From contig JARVJZ010000004.1 in assembly GCA_029775855.1 (NCBI GenBank), forward strand, positions 130,901 to 194,900: a DNA stretch of 64,000 nucleotides, read 5' to 3'. The DNA is from Nitrososphaeria archaeon. Its GTDB lineage: Archaea > Thermoproteota > Nitrososphaeria > Nitrososphaerales > JAAOZN01. Within the stretch, counting starts at the first letter, position 1; each line of letters starts with the position of its first letter. Made by a program: the position numbers and the translations under genes. Positions 42,936-51,852 of the stretch are shown piece after piece. The notes under the pieces were generated by a model. That model was not told the DNA's origin and made no database searches. It saw nothing but the letters and a program-made list of their open reading frames with translations.

Positions 42936-45900
42936 ATGTCTCTGCTCGATAGATACGCAGCAAACACTGTTAAGCGTCCCAAAACACTTATAGCGGTAGC
43001 TGTGGTTATTATAATACTGCTAAGTTTTAATGCTCCACACCTGGATGAGTACATCCTGTATAGCATCGACCTGTTCATACCCACTACACTTGAAGCGAAG
43101 AGGACCCAAGAGATTATCAGTACAAAGATAGGTGTGGAACAAGCTGACGTGGAGTTTATTGTAGTAGAAGCAGATGGATCCAGACTTTTCTCAGAGGATG
43201 GACGGCTACTACTATCTAGGCTAACTAGGGGTTTAGAAGAGAGCAGTGGTGTGACTCTGAAGGGAGTTAGGGAGGTAGTAAGTATCACAAAGGTCTATGA
43301 CGAGGTGCTTAACGTATATTGGCTGAAGATGAATGAAACTTATCGCAATATAGAAGATTTTGTGAGAAGTAATCTAACCAAGCTCCATCTAGCATTTTAT
43401 GAAATGGTAGACAGCTTACACACACTACACACACAGCTTTACCACACTCTAAATAACCTAACCGCAGCATCCGAAATAGTATACGGAGTACCTGCACTAT
43501 ACCTCAAAGTTTGGAGTAATACAGTGGAACAAATGTTTAAAGCTAACCCTACACGCCCAATATCAACCAAGCTCGTTAACGAATTAGCGTTTAACACATC
43601 TTTAGCAATGCTACCAGCTGACGGTCGAGCTTTAACCGAAAGCTACCTTAAAGCATTCTACAGCGCTTGGTCCTCAAGCTTAAAGGAAGACTTTTTGAGT
43701 TTAAGCGACCTTACACCACAAAATCTTTATGGGAGAGCCCAAGAAGCCATAGACTCAACCGCCCCTCTTATATTTAATTCTGCTACTCTCGGCAAAGCTT
43801 CCCTGTTATTCACAAAAGTCCATAATATAATGAATCTAACAACGTGGTTAGATGCATCTCTAAGGCATGACTTGCTAAAGGATGTAACAATTACTCTAGT
43901 ATCTGAAGAGGCTGGTCTAGAACCTGAGAGCGTGAAGAAAGTTTTCAACTTAGGTGCTGAAATTTCAGAGCAAGAACTGAATAAATTAACCGTAGACTTG
44001 TTGAGCGAAAGGCAGGTTGCTAATAGGACTCTACTCGAGACATGCTTAGAGCTAGGTCGTAACCCAACCAGTGAAGAGATAGACGCTGTCGTAAAGAGCG
44101 TCACATCAAAGCTGTTTGAGGATATTAAAGCTCGTTTTCCAAAACCAAGTTTCCCAGAAAGCATCCCAAAAGATCTGTATAACAGATTTGTGAGCAGTGA
44201 TAATAAAACTACCATCATTATAGTAAGATTTAACCACAACCTAACCGAGTCAGAAAAGGAAGCCAACATTAAGAGCTTACATAACATAGTTGAAGAAGTG
44301 AAAGAGCCCAGCTTCACAATTCTACTTACAGGACCGATGAGCCTCTCTCACGACATCAAAAGCATAAACACTAGAGACATAGAGAATATAGATAAAGCGA
44401 CTATCATAGTTGTGTTTATACTCGGTGCTTTTGTGTTAACCTCGTTAGTAGTACCATCCATATCGCTGATAACCGTAGGCGCAGCGCTTTTTGCTGCCTT
44501 AGGCCTATTGACCCTCTTATCTTCAATAGGCTTCAAACCCTACTACCTGCTAAGAAGTATGATAAGCGTAGTCACGTTAGGTGCTGGCGTAGATTATGTG
44601 ATCTTTATGCTCTTTAGATACCTTGAGGAGCGAACTATTCAAAGTGATAATTCTGTAGCGGTTAAGAGGACGGCTTTACACGCTGGCGGCGCAGTAGTTC
44701 TAAGCGCATCGGCTGTCATCATCGGCTTCCTCAGCCTAACACTCTCAGAAATAGGCATCCTTCGAAGCATAGGCCTTGGTCTAGCGATAGGCATACTCAT
44801 AACCCTAGCAGCTGCTCTATTAATAATACCCTCAACGCTCTTTATAGTTAAAGAGAGGATTCTTTGGCCAAGGAAGAGGATCCCAACACACGCAGCCAGA
44901 ATAGTCCTCTTCAGGAGGATGGCACACTACTGTGTGTCAAAACCTAAAAAGATTCTGGCAATAGGGTTATTAATAACAGTAGCATTAGGCGTAATACTCT
45001 CCACAATAACCGTCACGTTTAACGACATAGAAATGTTGCCTCCCTTTGAATCTAAGGAAGGTGTGGAACACATTCTTAACGCATTCGGGGCGGCACCATT
45101 CTCACAAGCCCAAGTTGTAGTATTAAGTAAAGAGCCCCTCTTCTATGACACAATAATTAACGTTGGACTTTACCTAGCGTTAGACAGGCTCGGCCAAGAA
45201 GTATCTGCTGTAGATGGTGTAGTCGCTCACTACACGTTAGGCCCGACGAGACCAAATGGTACTTATATTTCGCCAGAAGAAGCTGATAAAAGCATCATTA
45301 AGCAGTTCATGGATAAAGAAGGTAAAATCTTCCTCATCACGACAAGCCTCAAACACTTTTACACAAGCGACGAAGCGTTTAGAACGATCAAATCTATTAG
45401 GGAAAAGGCTGCAGAGCTTGTTAGAGAAGAAAAAGCGTTGAGTGGGGCAGAGATTCTGGTCGGGGGTAGCGCTGCATTTTACTATGATATAATGAGCAAG
45501 ATAAACGCCGACTTCCTCTACTTTATAATCCCTGTGGCGTGTGTAAGTATCTTCTTAATACTTTTGATTGCATTAGGCTCCTTTATCATCCCGCTTCGGC
45601 TTCTTGCAACAACAGCGATGAGCGTAGTGTGGTCTCTTGCTCTTCTAGTTTTAGTATTCCAACATTGGTTAGGCTTCCAGATATACTGGCTTACACCATT
45701 CCTGACCTTTGCTCTACTTATGGGGCTAGGTATGGACTACGACATCTTCCTCATAACAAGAGTTAGAGAAGAAGCCCTTAAAGGTTTCAGTGACGAGCAA
45801 GCAGTCGTTAACGCCGTAGAGAAAACTGGTTTGGTGCTTACCGGCGCAGGCTTGATACTAGGCTCGGCTCTTGCCACACTTATGCTCAGCCCAAATATAG

Positions 45901-46043
45901 TTCTTAAGGAGATGGGGTTTGCTTTAAGCGCAGCAATCTTCATAGATACATTCTTCATGCGGCTCGTCTTTAACCCATCTATAATAGTGGTAGCTAAGAA
46001 ATGGAATTGGTGGCCAAGAAGGTTAGCGCAGAAAAACCAATGA
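42936..46043 (+). CDS. RND/MMPL-family exporter
   Basis: 1035 residues in two homologous halves, each with one N-terminal helix, a large external domain and about five helices. The first external domain (about 45-490) is unusually large and helical; the second spans about 695-850. GAGVDYVIFMLFRYLEE and GLGMDYDIFLITRVREE are the MMPL helix-4 motifs with the proton-relay Asp, one in each half. Members export lipids, hopanoids or drugs. Here it follows tRNA-Thr and stands alone. Confidence 0.9.
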   Translation: MSLLDRYAANTVKRPKTLIAVAVVIIILLSFNAPHLDEYILYSIDLFIPTTLEAKRTQEIISTKIGVEQADVEFIVVEADGSRLFSEDGRLLLSRLTRGLEESSGVTLKGVREVVSITKVYDEVLNVYWLKMNETYRNIEDFVRSNLTKLHLAFYEMVDSLHTLHTQLYHTLNNLTAASEIVYGVPALYLKVWSNTVEQMFKANPTRPISTKLVNELAFNTSLAMLPADGRALTESYLKAFYSAWSSSLKEDFLSLSDLTPQNLYGRAQEAIDSTAPLIFNSATLGKASLLFTKVHNIMNLTTWLDASLRHDLLKDVTITLVSEEAGLEPESVKKVFNLGAEISEQELNKLTVDLLSERQVANRTLLETCLELGRNPTSEEIDAVVKSVTSKLFEDIKARFPKPSFPESIPKDLYNRFVSSDNKTTIIIVRFNHNLTESEKEANIKSLHNIVEEVKEPSFTILLTGPMSLSHDIKSINTRDIENIDKATIIVVFILGAFVLTSLVVPSISLITVGAALFAALGLLTLLSSIGFKPYYLLRSMISVVTLGAGVDYVIFMLFRYLEERTIQSDNSVAVKRTALHAGGAVVLSASAVIIGFLSLTLSEIGILRSIGLGLAIGILITLAAALLIIPSTLFIVKERILWPRKRIPTHAARIVLFRRMAHYCVSKPKKILAIGLLITVALGVILSTITVTFNDIEMLPPFESKEGVEHILNAFGAAPFSQAQVVVLSKEPLFYDTIINVGLYLALDRLGQEVSAVDGVVAHYTLGPTRPNGTYISPEEADKSIIKQFMDKEGKIFLITTSLKHFYTSDEAFRTIKSIREKAAELVREEKALSGAEILVGGSAAFYYDIMSKINADFLYFIIPVACVSIFLILLIALGSFIIPLRLLATTAMSVVWSLALLVLVFQHWLGFQIYWLTPFLTFALLMGLGMDYDIFLITRVREEALKGFSDEQAVVNAVEKTGLVLTGAGLILGSALATLMLSPNIVLKEMGFALSAAIFIDTFFMRLVFNPSIIVVAKKWNWWPRRLAQKNQ

Positions 46044-46117
46044 AAAAGCAAAAATCTTATCTCTTTAAAGTATGCTCAGTACGTCTATAATGCAATAAAA
46101 CTCTCGAAAAAGTGCTC

Positions 46118-46314
46118 TTAAATATAGCGCTTTTTAGCTTCTTTGGCAATCTTCAAAATAAAGTTATCTAGAAAACATACAAACGCCTTTGGATTGGAAG
46201 ATTTAAGAAACTTATTCTGCTCTCTATCCTTCCCCAACTTCTCTAAAGACATCCTTTATCTGTAAAGCTGCGAATACTACGCCTAGTCGCTATCGCCTCC
46301 AAAACACTCAACAC
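46118..46314 (-). pseudogene. Decayed nitroreductase N-terminal fragment
   Basis: On the minus strand the frame from 46311 reads LSVLEAIATRRSIRSFTDK, matching the very characteristic start of nitroreductases (LEAIxxRRSIRxFxDK). A frameshift and stop follow. In a second frame, ending at 46118, NPKAFVCFLDNFILKIAKEA resembles the later FxVVxDxxxxxkIAEA segment. The intervening residues and everything downstream are missing. I read it as a relic of an FMN-dependent nitroreductase gene. Confidence 0.6.
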
Positions 46315-46382
46315 AACTATCCATTCGATGTTAAAGACACAAACTATTAATCATTTCAAATAGCAACTAAGGAAAACATTAA

Positions 46383-46422
46383 AGACTCGATATATCTAAA
46401 CAACATCAGCCGGATCGAGTCT
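46383..46422. repeat. Nine-base perfect inverted repeat with 22-base loop
   Basis: AGACTCGAT at 46383-46391 and ATCGAGTCT at 46414-46422. It lies about 75 bases before the mscL start and just ahead of the likely TATA element. It could be a terminator-like hairpin for upstream RNA or a regulator-binding site. Confidence 0.6.
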
Positions 46423-46496
46423 GATTATTGTATGGATGTTATAATATTCGCCGAAAACTTTAGGAAGATGCTGAACAAAATTGATAAGGAGCGTAT

Positions 46497-46862
46497 TTGG
46501 TTAAAGAAGATGAAATTCTGGAAGAGCTAAAACGAATTCGTACGCTTATAGAACCTAAGCCCGCGCCACCTCCACCTAAAGGATTCTGGGCTGAATTTCT
46601 AGACTTTCTCTCAAAATACAAGGTTATGGGCATGGCTGTTGCCTTTATTCTTGGTTTATATCTCGGTGCGCTGGTCAAAGCGCTAGTCGATGACCTTATA
46701 ATGCCAATCGTGCAGTTCGCTGTCCCCAACGTTGCTTGGGAAGCAATAGAGATAGGTCCTTTCCGTGTAGGCCATTTTGCAGGAGCGGTCATCACATTCA
46801 TAATAATCGCGCTAGTTGTCTTCGTAATGGTGAAGATAACCAGAAGATTAGGAGTAGAATAA
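46497..46862 (+). CDS. mscL: Large-conductance mechanosensitive channel-like protein
   Basis: 121 residues from TTG behind AAGGAG. An N-terminal amphipathic helix (EDEILEELKRIRTLI) and Pro-rich PPPPKG linker precede the first helix MGMAVAFILGLYLGALVKAL, the MscL pore signature, followed by VDDLIMPIVQFAVP. A second helix (about 90-113) precedes a short basic tail. The N-terminal helix and linker replace the C-terminal bundle of bacterial MscL. Releases osmolytes at hypo-osmotic shock. Confidence 0.8.
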   Translation: MVKEDEILEELKRIRTLIEPKPAPPPPKGFWAEFLDFLSKYKVMGMAVAFILGLYLGALVKALVDDLIMPIVQFAVPNVAWEAIEIGPFRVGHFAGAVITFIIIALVVFVMVKITRRLGVE

Positions 46863-47032
46863 GACTACACCAAAATACACCTCCACAGAGGAGAGCAAAT
46901 ATTACAGCCAGAGAATTAGCAAGCCTAACCTCGTGCATCTTGTGCTACCTTGTTGCCTGTTTTTCTCATAGGTTCTGCCTCGACATCGGCGTATAAGGGT
47001 GGTCTATTCCTGGTTTATCCATAAAAGCAATG

Positions 47033-47070
47033 GTCAATGGTAACTTGAGCTGATGTAGGCTCACATTGAC
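47033..47070 (+). ncRNA. Predicted hairpin in an empty region, possible structured RNA
   Basis: GTCAATG (47033-47039) pairs with CATTGAC (47064-47070), and nested inside TGAGC (47046-47050) pairs with GCTCA (47059-47063), directly adjoining on the 3' side with a six-base bulge on the 5' side. That gives 12 perfect pairs in 38 bases. No gene is present from 46863 to 47128. Could be a small RNA or a processing signal; strand is uncertain. Confidence 0.3.
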
Positions 47071-47128
47071 TTACCGAGCTTTGGAAAGAGATTTTGAAGC
47101 CTACAAAGGAGACTATGTGAATTAATAG

Positions 47129-47220
47129 TGCGGTCGCCGGGATTTGAACCCGGGTCGCGAGCTTGGAGGGCTCGTGTCCTAGACCAGATTTTCCGCTTGT
47201 CTGCTCTGGACGACGACCGC
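47129..47220 (-). tRNA. tRNA-Gly (anticodon TCC) with D-loop intron
   Basis: Acceptor GCGGTCG/CGACCGC, discriminator A, anticodon stem CGAGC/GCTCG with loop CCTCCAA (anticodon TCC, C at position 33), T-arm CCGGG-TTCAAAT-CCCGG. At 92 nt it is about 19 too long; removing 47187-47205 gives D-stem GTCC/GGAC with loop AGTGGTCTA, nearly identical to that of the tRNA-Gly(CCC) at 7.7 kb. CCAGA and TCTGG can pair across the junctions, suiting a splicing motif. No encoded CCA. Confidence 0.9.
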
Positions 47221-47260
47221 TACTAGATGGTTTGATGAAGGGTGATTAAAAGCGTATATG

Positions 47261-48127
47261 TTATTTGGAGAGGTATCTCCAAGAGAGAATTATTCCTAGG
47301 GTTGATAGCGTGGCTGCGAAGGCTGCTAGGTATGTGAAGCCGAAGCTTAGGTCACTCATGCCTGGAGATGCTAGTAGAAGTTGTCTGCATATGTCTGCTG
47401 CGTAGCTTATTGGGTTTATCTTCGCTATTGTCTGTAACCACGTTGGCATGTAGTTTACTGGGAACATAGCGTTGCTTGCGAAGAGAATGGGTAGATTTAG
47501 TAGATTCATGACTGCCATTTGAGCCTCCCAGCTTGTTGACCTTATGGCTAGGGTGACGAATAGTGAGGCGAAGCCTACTATGAGTAGAAGTAAAGCCAAG
47601 AAAGACCCAAGCAGACCAGCAGGGGTTATATGTGATATATCCATACCTAATAGCGCAGCGAGTAAGAGTACTATTGCTGCTTGAGCTAGAGCGCGAATCA
47701 CTGTTGATATAACTTTGGCCATAGGTATGGCGCCTCTTGCTACTGGCGTGCTGAGAACTTTATCTAGGAAGCCTAGTCTTCTATCCCAGACTATTGACAT
47801 GCCGCTGAACATAGCGGTGAATATTGAGATGAATGTGAGCATGCCTACTGCTAGGTATGAGAAGTAGTCTTGTGTGCCGAAGGTCTGGAGCATTATCTGC
47901 TTACCAATTTGGTTTACAACTTCCTTGGGTATGTTTAATCCGGGTATGTTGAAGGCGCTTCCTGTAAATAGAGCGGTTATGTTCATAGCTTTTCCGAAGA
48001 GTGCTAACCAGATGAATGGTTGGATAAGGGACATCAGAAATATGAATGGCACCTTATACCATTTTTTGAGGTCTCTGTTTGTTAGAGCCCATATGCCGTG
48101 TAGTGGGCTTGTGTTGACTTTGTCCAT
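47261..48127 (-). CDS. ABC-2 type exporter permease
   Basis: 288 residues, six membrane helices. SGMSIVWDRRLGFLDKVLSTPVAR is the ABC-2 permease (DrrB-like) signature (core DRRLGFLDKVLSTPVAR), and LLNLPILFASNAMFPVNYMP is the typical helix 5 loop. Four bases separate it from the ATPase gene. Together they would export a drug, lipid or polysaccharide component. The substrate is unknown. Confidence 0.9.
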   Translation of the reverse strand: MDKVNTSPLHGIWALTNRDLKKWYKVPFIFLMSLIQPFIWLALFGKAMNITALFTGSAFNIPGLNIPKEVVNQIGKQIMLQTFGTQDYFSYLAVGMLTFISIFTAMFSGMSIVWDRRLGFLDKVLSTPVARGAIPMAKVISTVIRALAQAAIVLLLAALLGMDISHITPAGLLGSFLALLLLIVGFASLFVTLAIRSTSWEAQMAVMNLLNLPILFASNAMFPVNYMPTWLQTIAKINPISYAADICRQLLLASPGMSDLSFGFTYLAAFAATLSTLGIILSWRYLSK

Positions 48128-48131
48128 TGGT

Positions 48132-49136
48132 TTAACCTCTTGCTTTGTGTAGTGTCCTTCTCAATGCCATCATTTCCTCCTCGCTTGCTTGCTCAGCTCT
48201 TAATGAGCGACCAGTGTATTCAAGGTAGACTTCGTCTAAGGTTGGTTTTATCATAGAGAGTTTTGATACGGTTAGGCCTCTGCTTCTCATTGCTTCGATT
48301 ACTGCTGGGGCAACTTCTTCACCTCTCTCGGCTTTTATGCGGTAGAGAGCATCCGCTTTCTTAACTTCTTTTACGCCCTTGATCTCTCTGATTAATGTTG
48401 TCAAGTCTAGTTTGTCTGTGTTTACGCTTATTTCTATGATGTCTCCACCTAGTCCAGATTTTAGTTCGTTTGGACTACCGATTTTAAGTATCTTCCCATG
48501 ATCTATGATGGCAACTCTGTCACATATAGCATCTGCTTCTTCCAAATAGTGTGTAGTCATAAAGATGGTCATACCATACTCTTCCTTCAATCTTTTAATG
48601 TAGTTCCAAACCGCTACCCTAGTCTGCACATCTAATCCTAATGTTGGTTCGTCTAGAAAGAGTAGTGTTGGTCTACTTATCAACCCACACGCCAATTCTA
48701 ACCTCCTTCTCATCCCTCCTGAATATGTTTCGACCTTACGTTTAGCAGCCTCTTTGAGTTCAACGAGTTCGAGTAGTTCCCACGCTCTCTGCTTTGCTGT
48801 GCTGCTTGGTATGCCGTAAAGGGCTGCGCATAGCAGTATGTTGTCCAGTCCTGTGAGGTCTTCGTCTGCGGTATATTCTTGGTGGACTACTCCTATGGAG
48901 CGTCTTACTTCAGCTGCTTCTCTTATGATGTCGTAGCCGCAGACCTTTGCTGTGCCTGAGGATGGTTTGAGGATGGTTGTAAGCATGTTTATCATTGTGC
49001 TCTTTCCCGCGCCATTTGGTCCTAGTAGCCCGAAGGTTTCTCCTTGTTCAATCTCTAGATTTACGTTATCTACTGCTTTTACTTTTTTGTTAAATATTTT
49101 TGTGAGGTTATGTGCTTCAACTACTTTAGGTGGCAT
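48132..49136 (-). CDS. ABC exporter ATPase, DrrA-like
   Basis: 334 residues. Walker A GPNGAGKST, Q-loop VVHQEYTADEDLTG, signature YSGGMRRRLE, Walker B LLFLDEPTLGL and switch His in MTTHYLEEAD. The C-terminal ~100 residues form the accessory domain of daunorubicin-type ATPases. The start overlaps the end of the PadR regulator gene by 16 bases. Confidence 0.93.
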   Translation of the reverse strand: MPPKVVEAHNLTKIFNKKVKAVDNVNLEIEQGETFGLLGPNGAGKSTMINMLTTILKPSSGTAKVCGYDIIREAAEVRRSIGVVHQEYTADEDLTGLDNILLCAALYGIPSSTAKQRAWELLELVELKEAAKRKVETYSGGMRRRLELACGLISRPTLLFLDEPTLGLDVQTRVAVWNYIKRLKEEYGMTIFMTTHYLEEADAICDRVAIIDHGKILKIGSPNELKSGLGGDIIEISVNTDKLDLTTLIREIKGVKEVKKADALYRIKAERGEEVAPAVIEAMRSRGLTVSKLSMIKPTLDEVYLEYTGRSLRAEQASEEEMMALRRTLHKARG

Positions 49137-49714
49137 AGTTTAACATCCTCCTTATTTTTGAGTGTTTGTATCTTCTGCTTTACCCACTTTATTTCATCTT
49201 CTAGGTGCTTTGCGTATTCGGTTAAGATCTTTTGTGTGATTTCTGGGTTTAGCTTCTGAGTATTCTTATCTATTATTGCGTGTAGTATGTTGAAGTGTAG
49301 TTTAGAGCCTTCGGCTATGAATTTTGGTATATCTTCGGTGTCCAGCATATCTATAAGTAAGTTGCGGGATGCTGCAAGGCGTTGGCTCCCATTTATAAAG
49401 AGGGATTTAGCGGTTCTTAGGTGGTGCAGACCTTTTGGTGTTATGGTGTAGAGCCTTCTAATCTTCCTTCTAGCCTCTACTTCCTTAACTTCGATGAAGC
49501 CTTTTTCAAGCATCTTTTTGAATAAAGGGTAGAGTGAACCCGGGCTTGGTTGCCACTTGCCTTGTGTTTTATGTGTTATGTCTTTTAGGATTTCGTAGCC
49601 GTATGCTGGCTTAGAAGCTAGCTTGTGGAGTATGTAGTGCATCAGTAAGCCTATGGGCACACCTTGACGAGTTGAACATAGAAGCGGTTCTTTGGAAGAG
49701 ATTACTGTTTTCAA
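49121..49714 (-). CDS. PadR-family transcriptional regulator
   Basis: 197 residues. The winged-helix domain (about 20-110) contains ASKPAYGYEILKDI, QPSPGSLYPLFKKMLEKGFI and RRLYTITPKGLHHL, all PadR hallmarks; a C-terminal dimerisation region of helices follows. First gene of the operon regulator-ATPase-permease, a classic arrangement in which PadR represses its own exporter until a ligand binds. A perfect inverted repeat lies 35 bases upstream. Confidence 0.92.
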   Translation of the reverse strand: MKTVISSKEPLLCSTRQGVPIGLLMHYILHKLASKPAYGYEILKDITHKTQGKWQPSPGSLYPLFKKMLEKGFIEVKEVEARRKIRRLYTITPKGLHHLRTAKSLFINGSQRLAASRNLLIDMLDTEDIPKFIAEGSKLHFNILHAIIDKNTQKLNPEITQKILTEYAKHLEDEIKWVKQKIQTLKNKEDVKLCHLK

Positions 49715-49748
49715 ACCCTTAACAATCTTCTCATTTGGGTGTAGATAA

Positions 49749-49768
49749 ATATATCGGATACGATATAT
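49749..49768. promoter_or_regulatory. Inverted repeat, probable PadR operator
   Basis: ATATATCG-GATA-CGATATAT is a perfect 8+4+8 inverted repeat 35 bases before the padR start and overlapping the expected TATA position. Placement fits a self-repressing PadR site. Confidence 0.6.
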
Positions 49769-49776
49769 GCAGCTGT

Positions 49777-51279
49777 TTAGTGAAGGTGTTTTAGTTTTCC
49801 TAATCCTGCTGGCTCCAAGTTGAAGATAATGGTCTTGAGCCTCGTCATCTCATCTATACTATATCCTATTCCCTCTCTACCTATGCCTGAATCCTTCCAG
49901 CCTCCAAATGGGAAGTAGCCTACACCATGCTTTGGTAGGTCATTAACGGTAATTTCACCAACCTCTAGTTTCTTGGCTACCTTCCACATTCTGTAGAAGC
50001 TGCTCGTGAATACGCATGAATCTAGACCGTAGCGTGATTTCTTAGCCAACTCAATTGCTTCGTCTTCATCTTTAACTACAACAATCGTAACTACGGGGCC
50101 AAAGGTTTCTTCGTAGACGATCTTTGAGTTAAGTGGGACGGAGTCTAGGATGGTTGGTTGGTAGTAGTGTCCATGGTATGCTCCACCAATTAGTAGTTTA
50201 GCGCCTTTCTGTATAGCATCTTCTACTAGTGAATGTATTCTTCTCACTGCTTCTTGGTTTATTAATGGGCCTACTTTCCAGTTTCTTACTTCTTCAAGCA
50301 CTTTAGTTATGAATTGGGTGTGAATATTGGTTTGGACTGCTATGAGGCTGATGGCATCGCACCTCTGGCCAGCATTCTTTAATGCGCCTTCAACGCATTT
50401 TTTGGCTGCTAAGTTTAGGTCTGCATCATCTAAGACGATGGCTAAGCCTTTCCCTCCTAGTTCTAAGTGTAGGTGTTTTAATGTGGCTAGGCTGGATATC
50501 TTTTTACCCACGGTTGTGCTGCCGGTGAAAGATATCATGTTAACTCGTTCATCTAGGATCATTCTCTCTCCTATATCTCCGCCTCCTGTTAAGGTGTTTA
50601 GCACACCTTTTGGCAGTTTTGCTTCCTCAAGCACCTTTGTGAATAGGAGTAGTGATAGGGGCGTTTCGCTTGAGCTCTTGGCTACTACAGCATTCCCAGA
50701 CAGTAGGGCGGGTATAATTTTAGCTGAGGCTATATAGAGTGGGTAGTTAAAAGGTGTTATTGCTGCTATAACGCCTAGAGGCTCTCTTATAACTAGTGCG
50801 ATCTTACCGCTTGTGCCTTCAGACCAGTCTCCTGGTATGTATTCGCCGAAGATCTTTCTGATTTCTTCCAGCGTTAGGTTTAGCCGCTCGATGGTTGCAT
50901 TCACCTCTCCTTCGGCATCTTCAGGTGTCTTTCCTACTTCTAATGTGAGTGTATTTATGAAGTCTTTTTTATGGCTTTTTAAGATATCTGCTGCGCGTTT
51001 GAATATCTCTATTCGGTCTATTCCTGGGATGTCTCTAATTTCTTGCTTATTGTTATGCGCTGAGGCTATTGCTCTGTCGACATCTTCTAGGCTTGCTTTA
51101 CTTGCATACGCTATTACCTTTCCGTTTATTGGTGTGTCTACTTTGATGTATTCTTTTGTGCTTGACTCTACCCATTCGCCGTTTATATAGAGTTTGAATA
51201 ATGGTAGGTCATCTTCGCTTCTTCTCCAGATGCCGTCAAATAGGGGAGAAAGCCTCAGCTCAACGTTATTTTGATGCAT
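49777..51279 (-). CDS. gapN: Aldehyde dehydrogenase, probably non-phosphorylating GAPDH (GAPN)
   Basis: 500 residues. Cofactor site ITPFNYP and FTGSTTVGKK, catalytic Glu in LELGGKG and catalytic Cys in NAGQRCDAI. The C-terminal stretch NDLPKHGVGYFPFGGWKDSG and REGIGYSIDEMTRLKTIIFN closely parallels archaeal GAPN of Thermoproteus and Sulfolobus as I remember it. GAPN oxidises glyceraldehyde 3-phosphate to 3-phosphoglycerate in the modified glycolysis of archaea. Other aldehyde substrates remain possible. Confidence 0.8.
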   Translation of the reverse strand: MHQNNVELRLSPLFDGIWRRSEDDLPLFKLYINGEWVESSTKEYIKVDTPINGKVIAYASKASLEDVDRAIASAHNNKQEIRDIPGIDRIEIFKRAADILKSHKKDFINTLTLEVGKTPEDAEGEVNATIERLNLTLEEIRKIFGEYIPGDWSEGTSGKIALVIREPLGVIAAITPFNYPLYIASAKIIPALLSGNAVVAKSSSETPLSLLLFTKVLEEAKLPKGVLNTLTGGGDIGERMILDERVNMISFTGSTTVGKKISSLATLKHLHLELGGKGLAIVLDDADLNLAAKKCVEGALKNAGQRCDAISLIAVQTNIHTQFITKVLEEVRNWKVGPLINQEAVRRIHSLVEDAIQKGAKLLIGGAYHGHYYQPTILDSVPLNSKIVYEETFGPVVTIVVVKDEDEAIELAKKSRYGLDSCVFTSSFYRMWKVAKKLEVGEITVNDLPKHGVGYFPFGGWKDSGIGREGIGYSIDEMTRLKTIIFNLEPAGLGKLKHLH

Positions 51280-51336
51280 ATCATCTTTAAATACGGCTTA
51301 CAGACTTAAGAAGATTGCCGAAGATAAGGGGTTAGT

Positions 51337-51852
51337 ATGCATAGAGCATACTGCAAGTTTGTAAACTCTCCACTAGGTTCAGTTTCGCTTTTTGCTACAG
51401 ATAAAGGGTTGATTTTGGTAAAAATTGGGGCTGAACTCAACACCATTAGCGGCGGAACTTTAGCATCAGACATAAAATTTGCTGGTGAGAATGATGTGCT
51501 TAAGTTGGCTGAAGTTGAACTCAACGAATACTTTGAAGGGAGGCGTAAATACTTCACAGTTAACCTAGACATCTCTGGCTCCGAGTTTGATATGGATGTG
51601 TGGGATGCTGCTAAAAGCATACCATATGGTGAGACCAGAAGCTACTGCTGGCTATCTGAGCAGATAGGTCGACCTAAAGCATATAGGGCTGTAGGTGGGG
51701 CTTTAAGTAGAAACCCAACCCCTATCTTTATTCCATGCCATAGGGTTATCCGCTCTGACGGTGGTTTAGGCGGTTATAGCGCAGGTCTTCGGGTTAAGCG
51801 CCTTCTACTTAAGTTTGAGAAAGAAGGCAAATTAGATCCTAACGACCTCTAG
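51337..51852 (+). CDS. ogt: Methylated-DNA-protein cysteine methyltransferase
   Basis: 171 residues. Active site PCHRVI with the methyl-accepting Cys, preceded by PYGETRSYCWLSEQIGRPKA and followed by GGYSAGLRVKR, the arginine-finger and helix-turn-helix DNA-binding parts of Ogt/MGMT. Repairs O6-alkylguanine. Its end overlaps the convergent dtdA gene by 21 bases. Confidence 0.95.
   Translation: MHRAYCKFVNSPLGSVSLFATDKGLILVKIGAELNTISGGTLASDIKFAGENDVLKLAEVELNEYFEGRRKYFTVNLDISGSEFDMDVWDAAKSIPYGETRSYCWLSEQIGRPKAYRAVGGALSRNPTPIFIPCHRVIRSDGGLGGYSAGLRVKRLLLKFEKEGKLDPNDL

Larger units (their letters stand above)
46044..46496. other. 450-base gene-poor stretch between exporter and MscL
   Basis: No intact gene. 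It contains the nitroreductase relic (46118-46314), the inverted repeat at 46383-46422, a possible TATA element TTATAATAT at about 46439, and an AAGGAG ribosome-binding site at 46485 for the next gene. Confidence 0.7.

Noticed and set aside
42764-43288. 174-residue minus-strand reading frame
   Set aside because: It covers the whole tRNA-Thr gene and lies antisense to the start of the RND exporter; composition is Ser/Leu-rich shadow sequence.
50327-51190. Plus-strand frames of 136 and 125 residues
   Set aside because: Antisense to the intact aldehyde dehydrogenase gene, without recognisable motifs.
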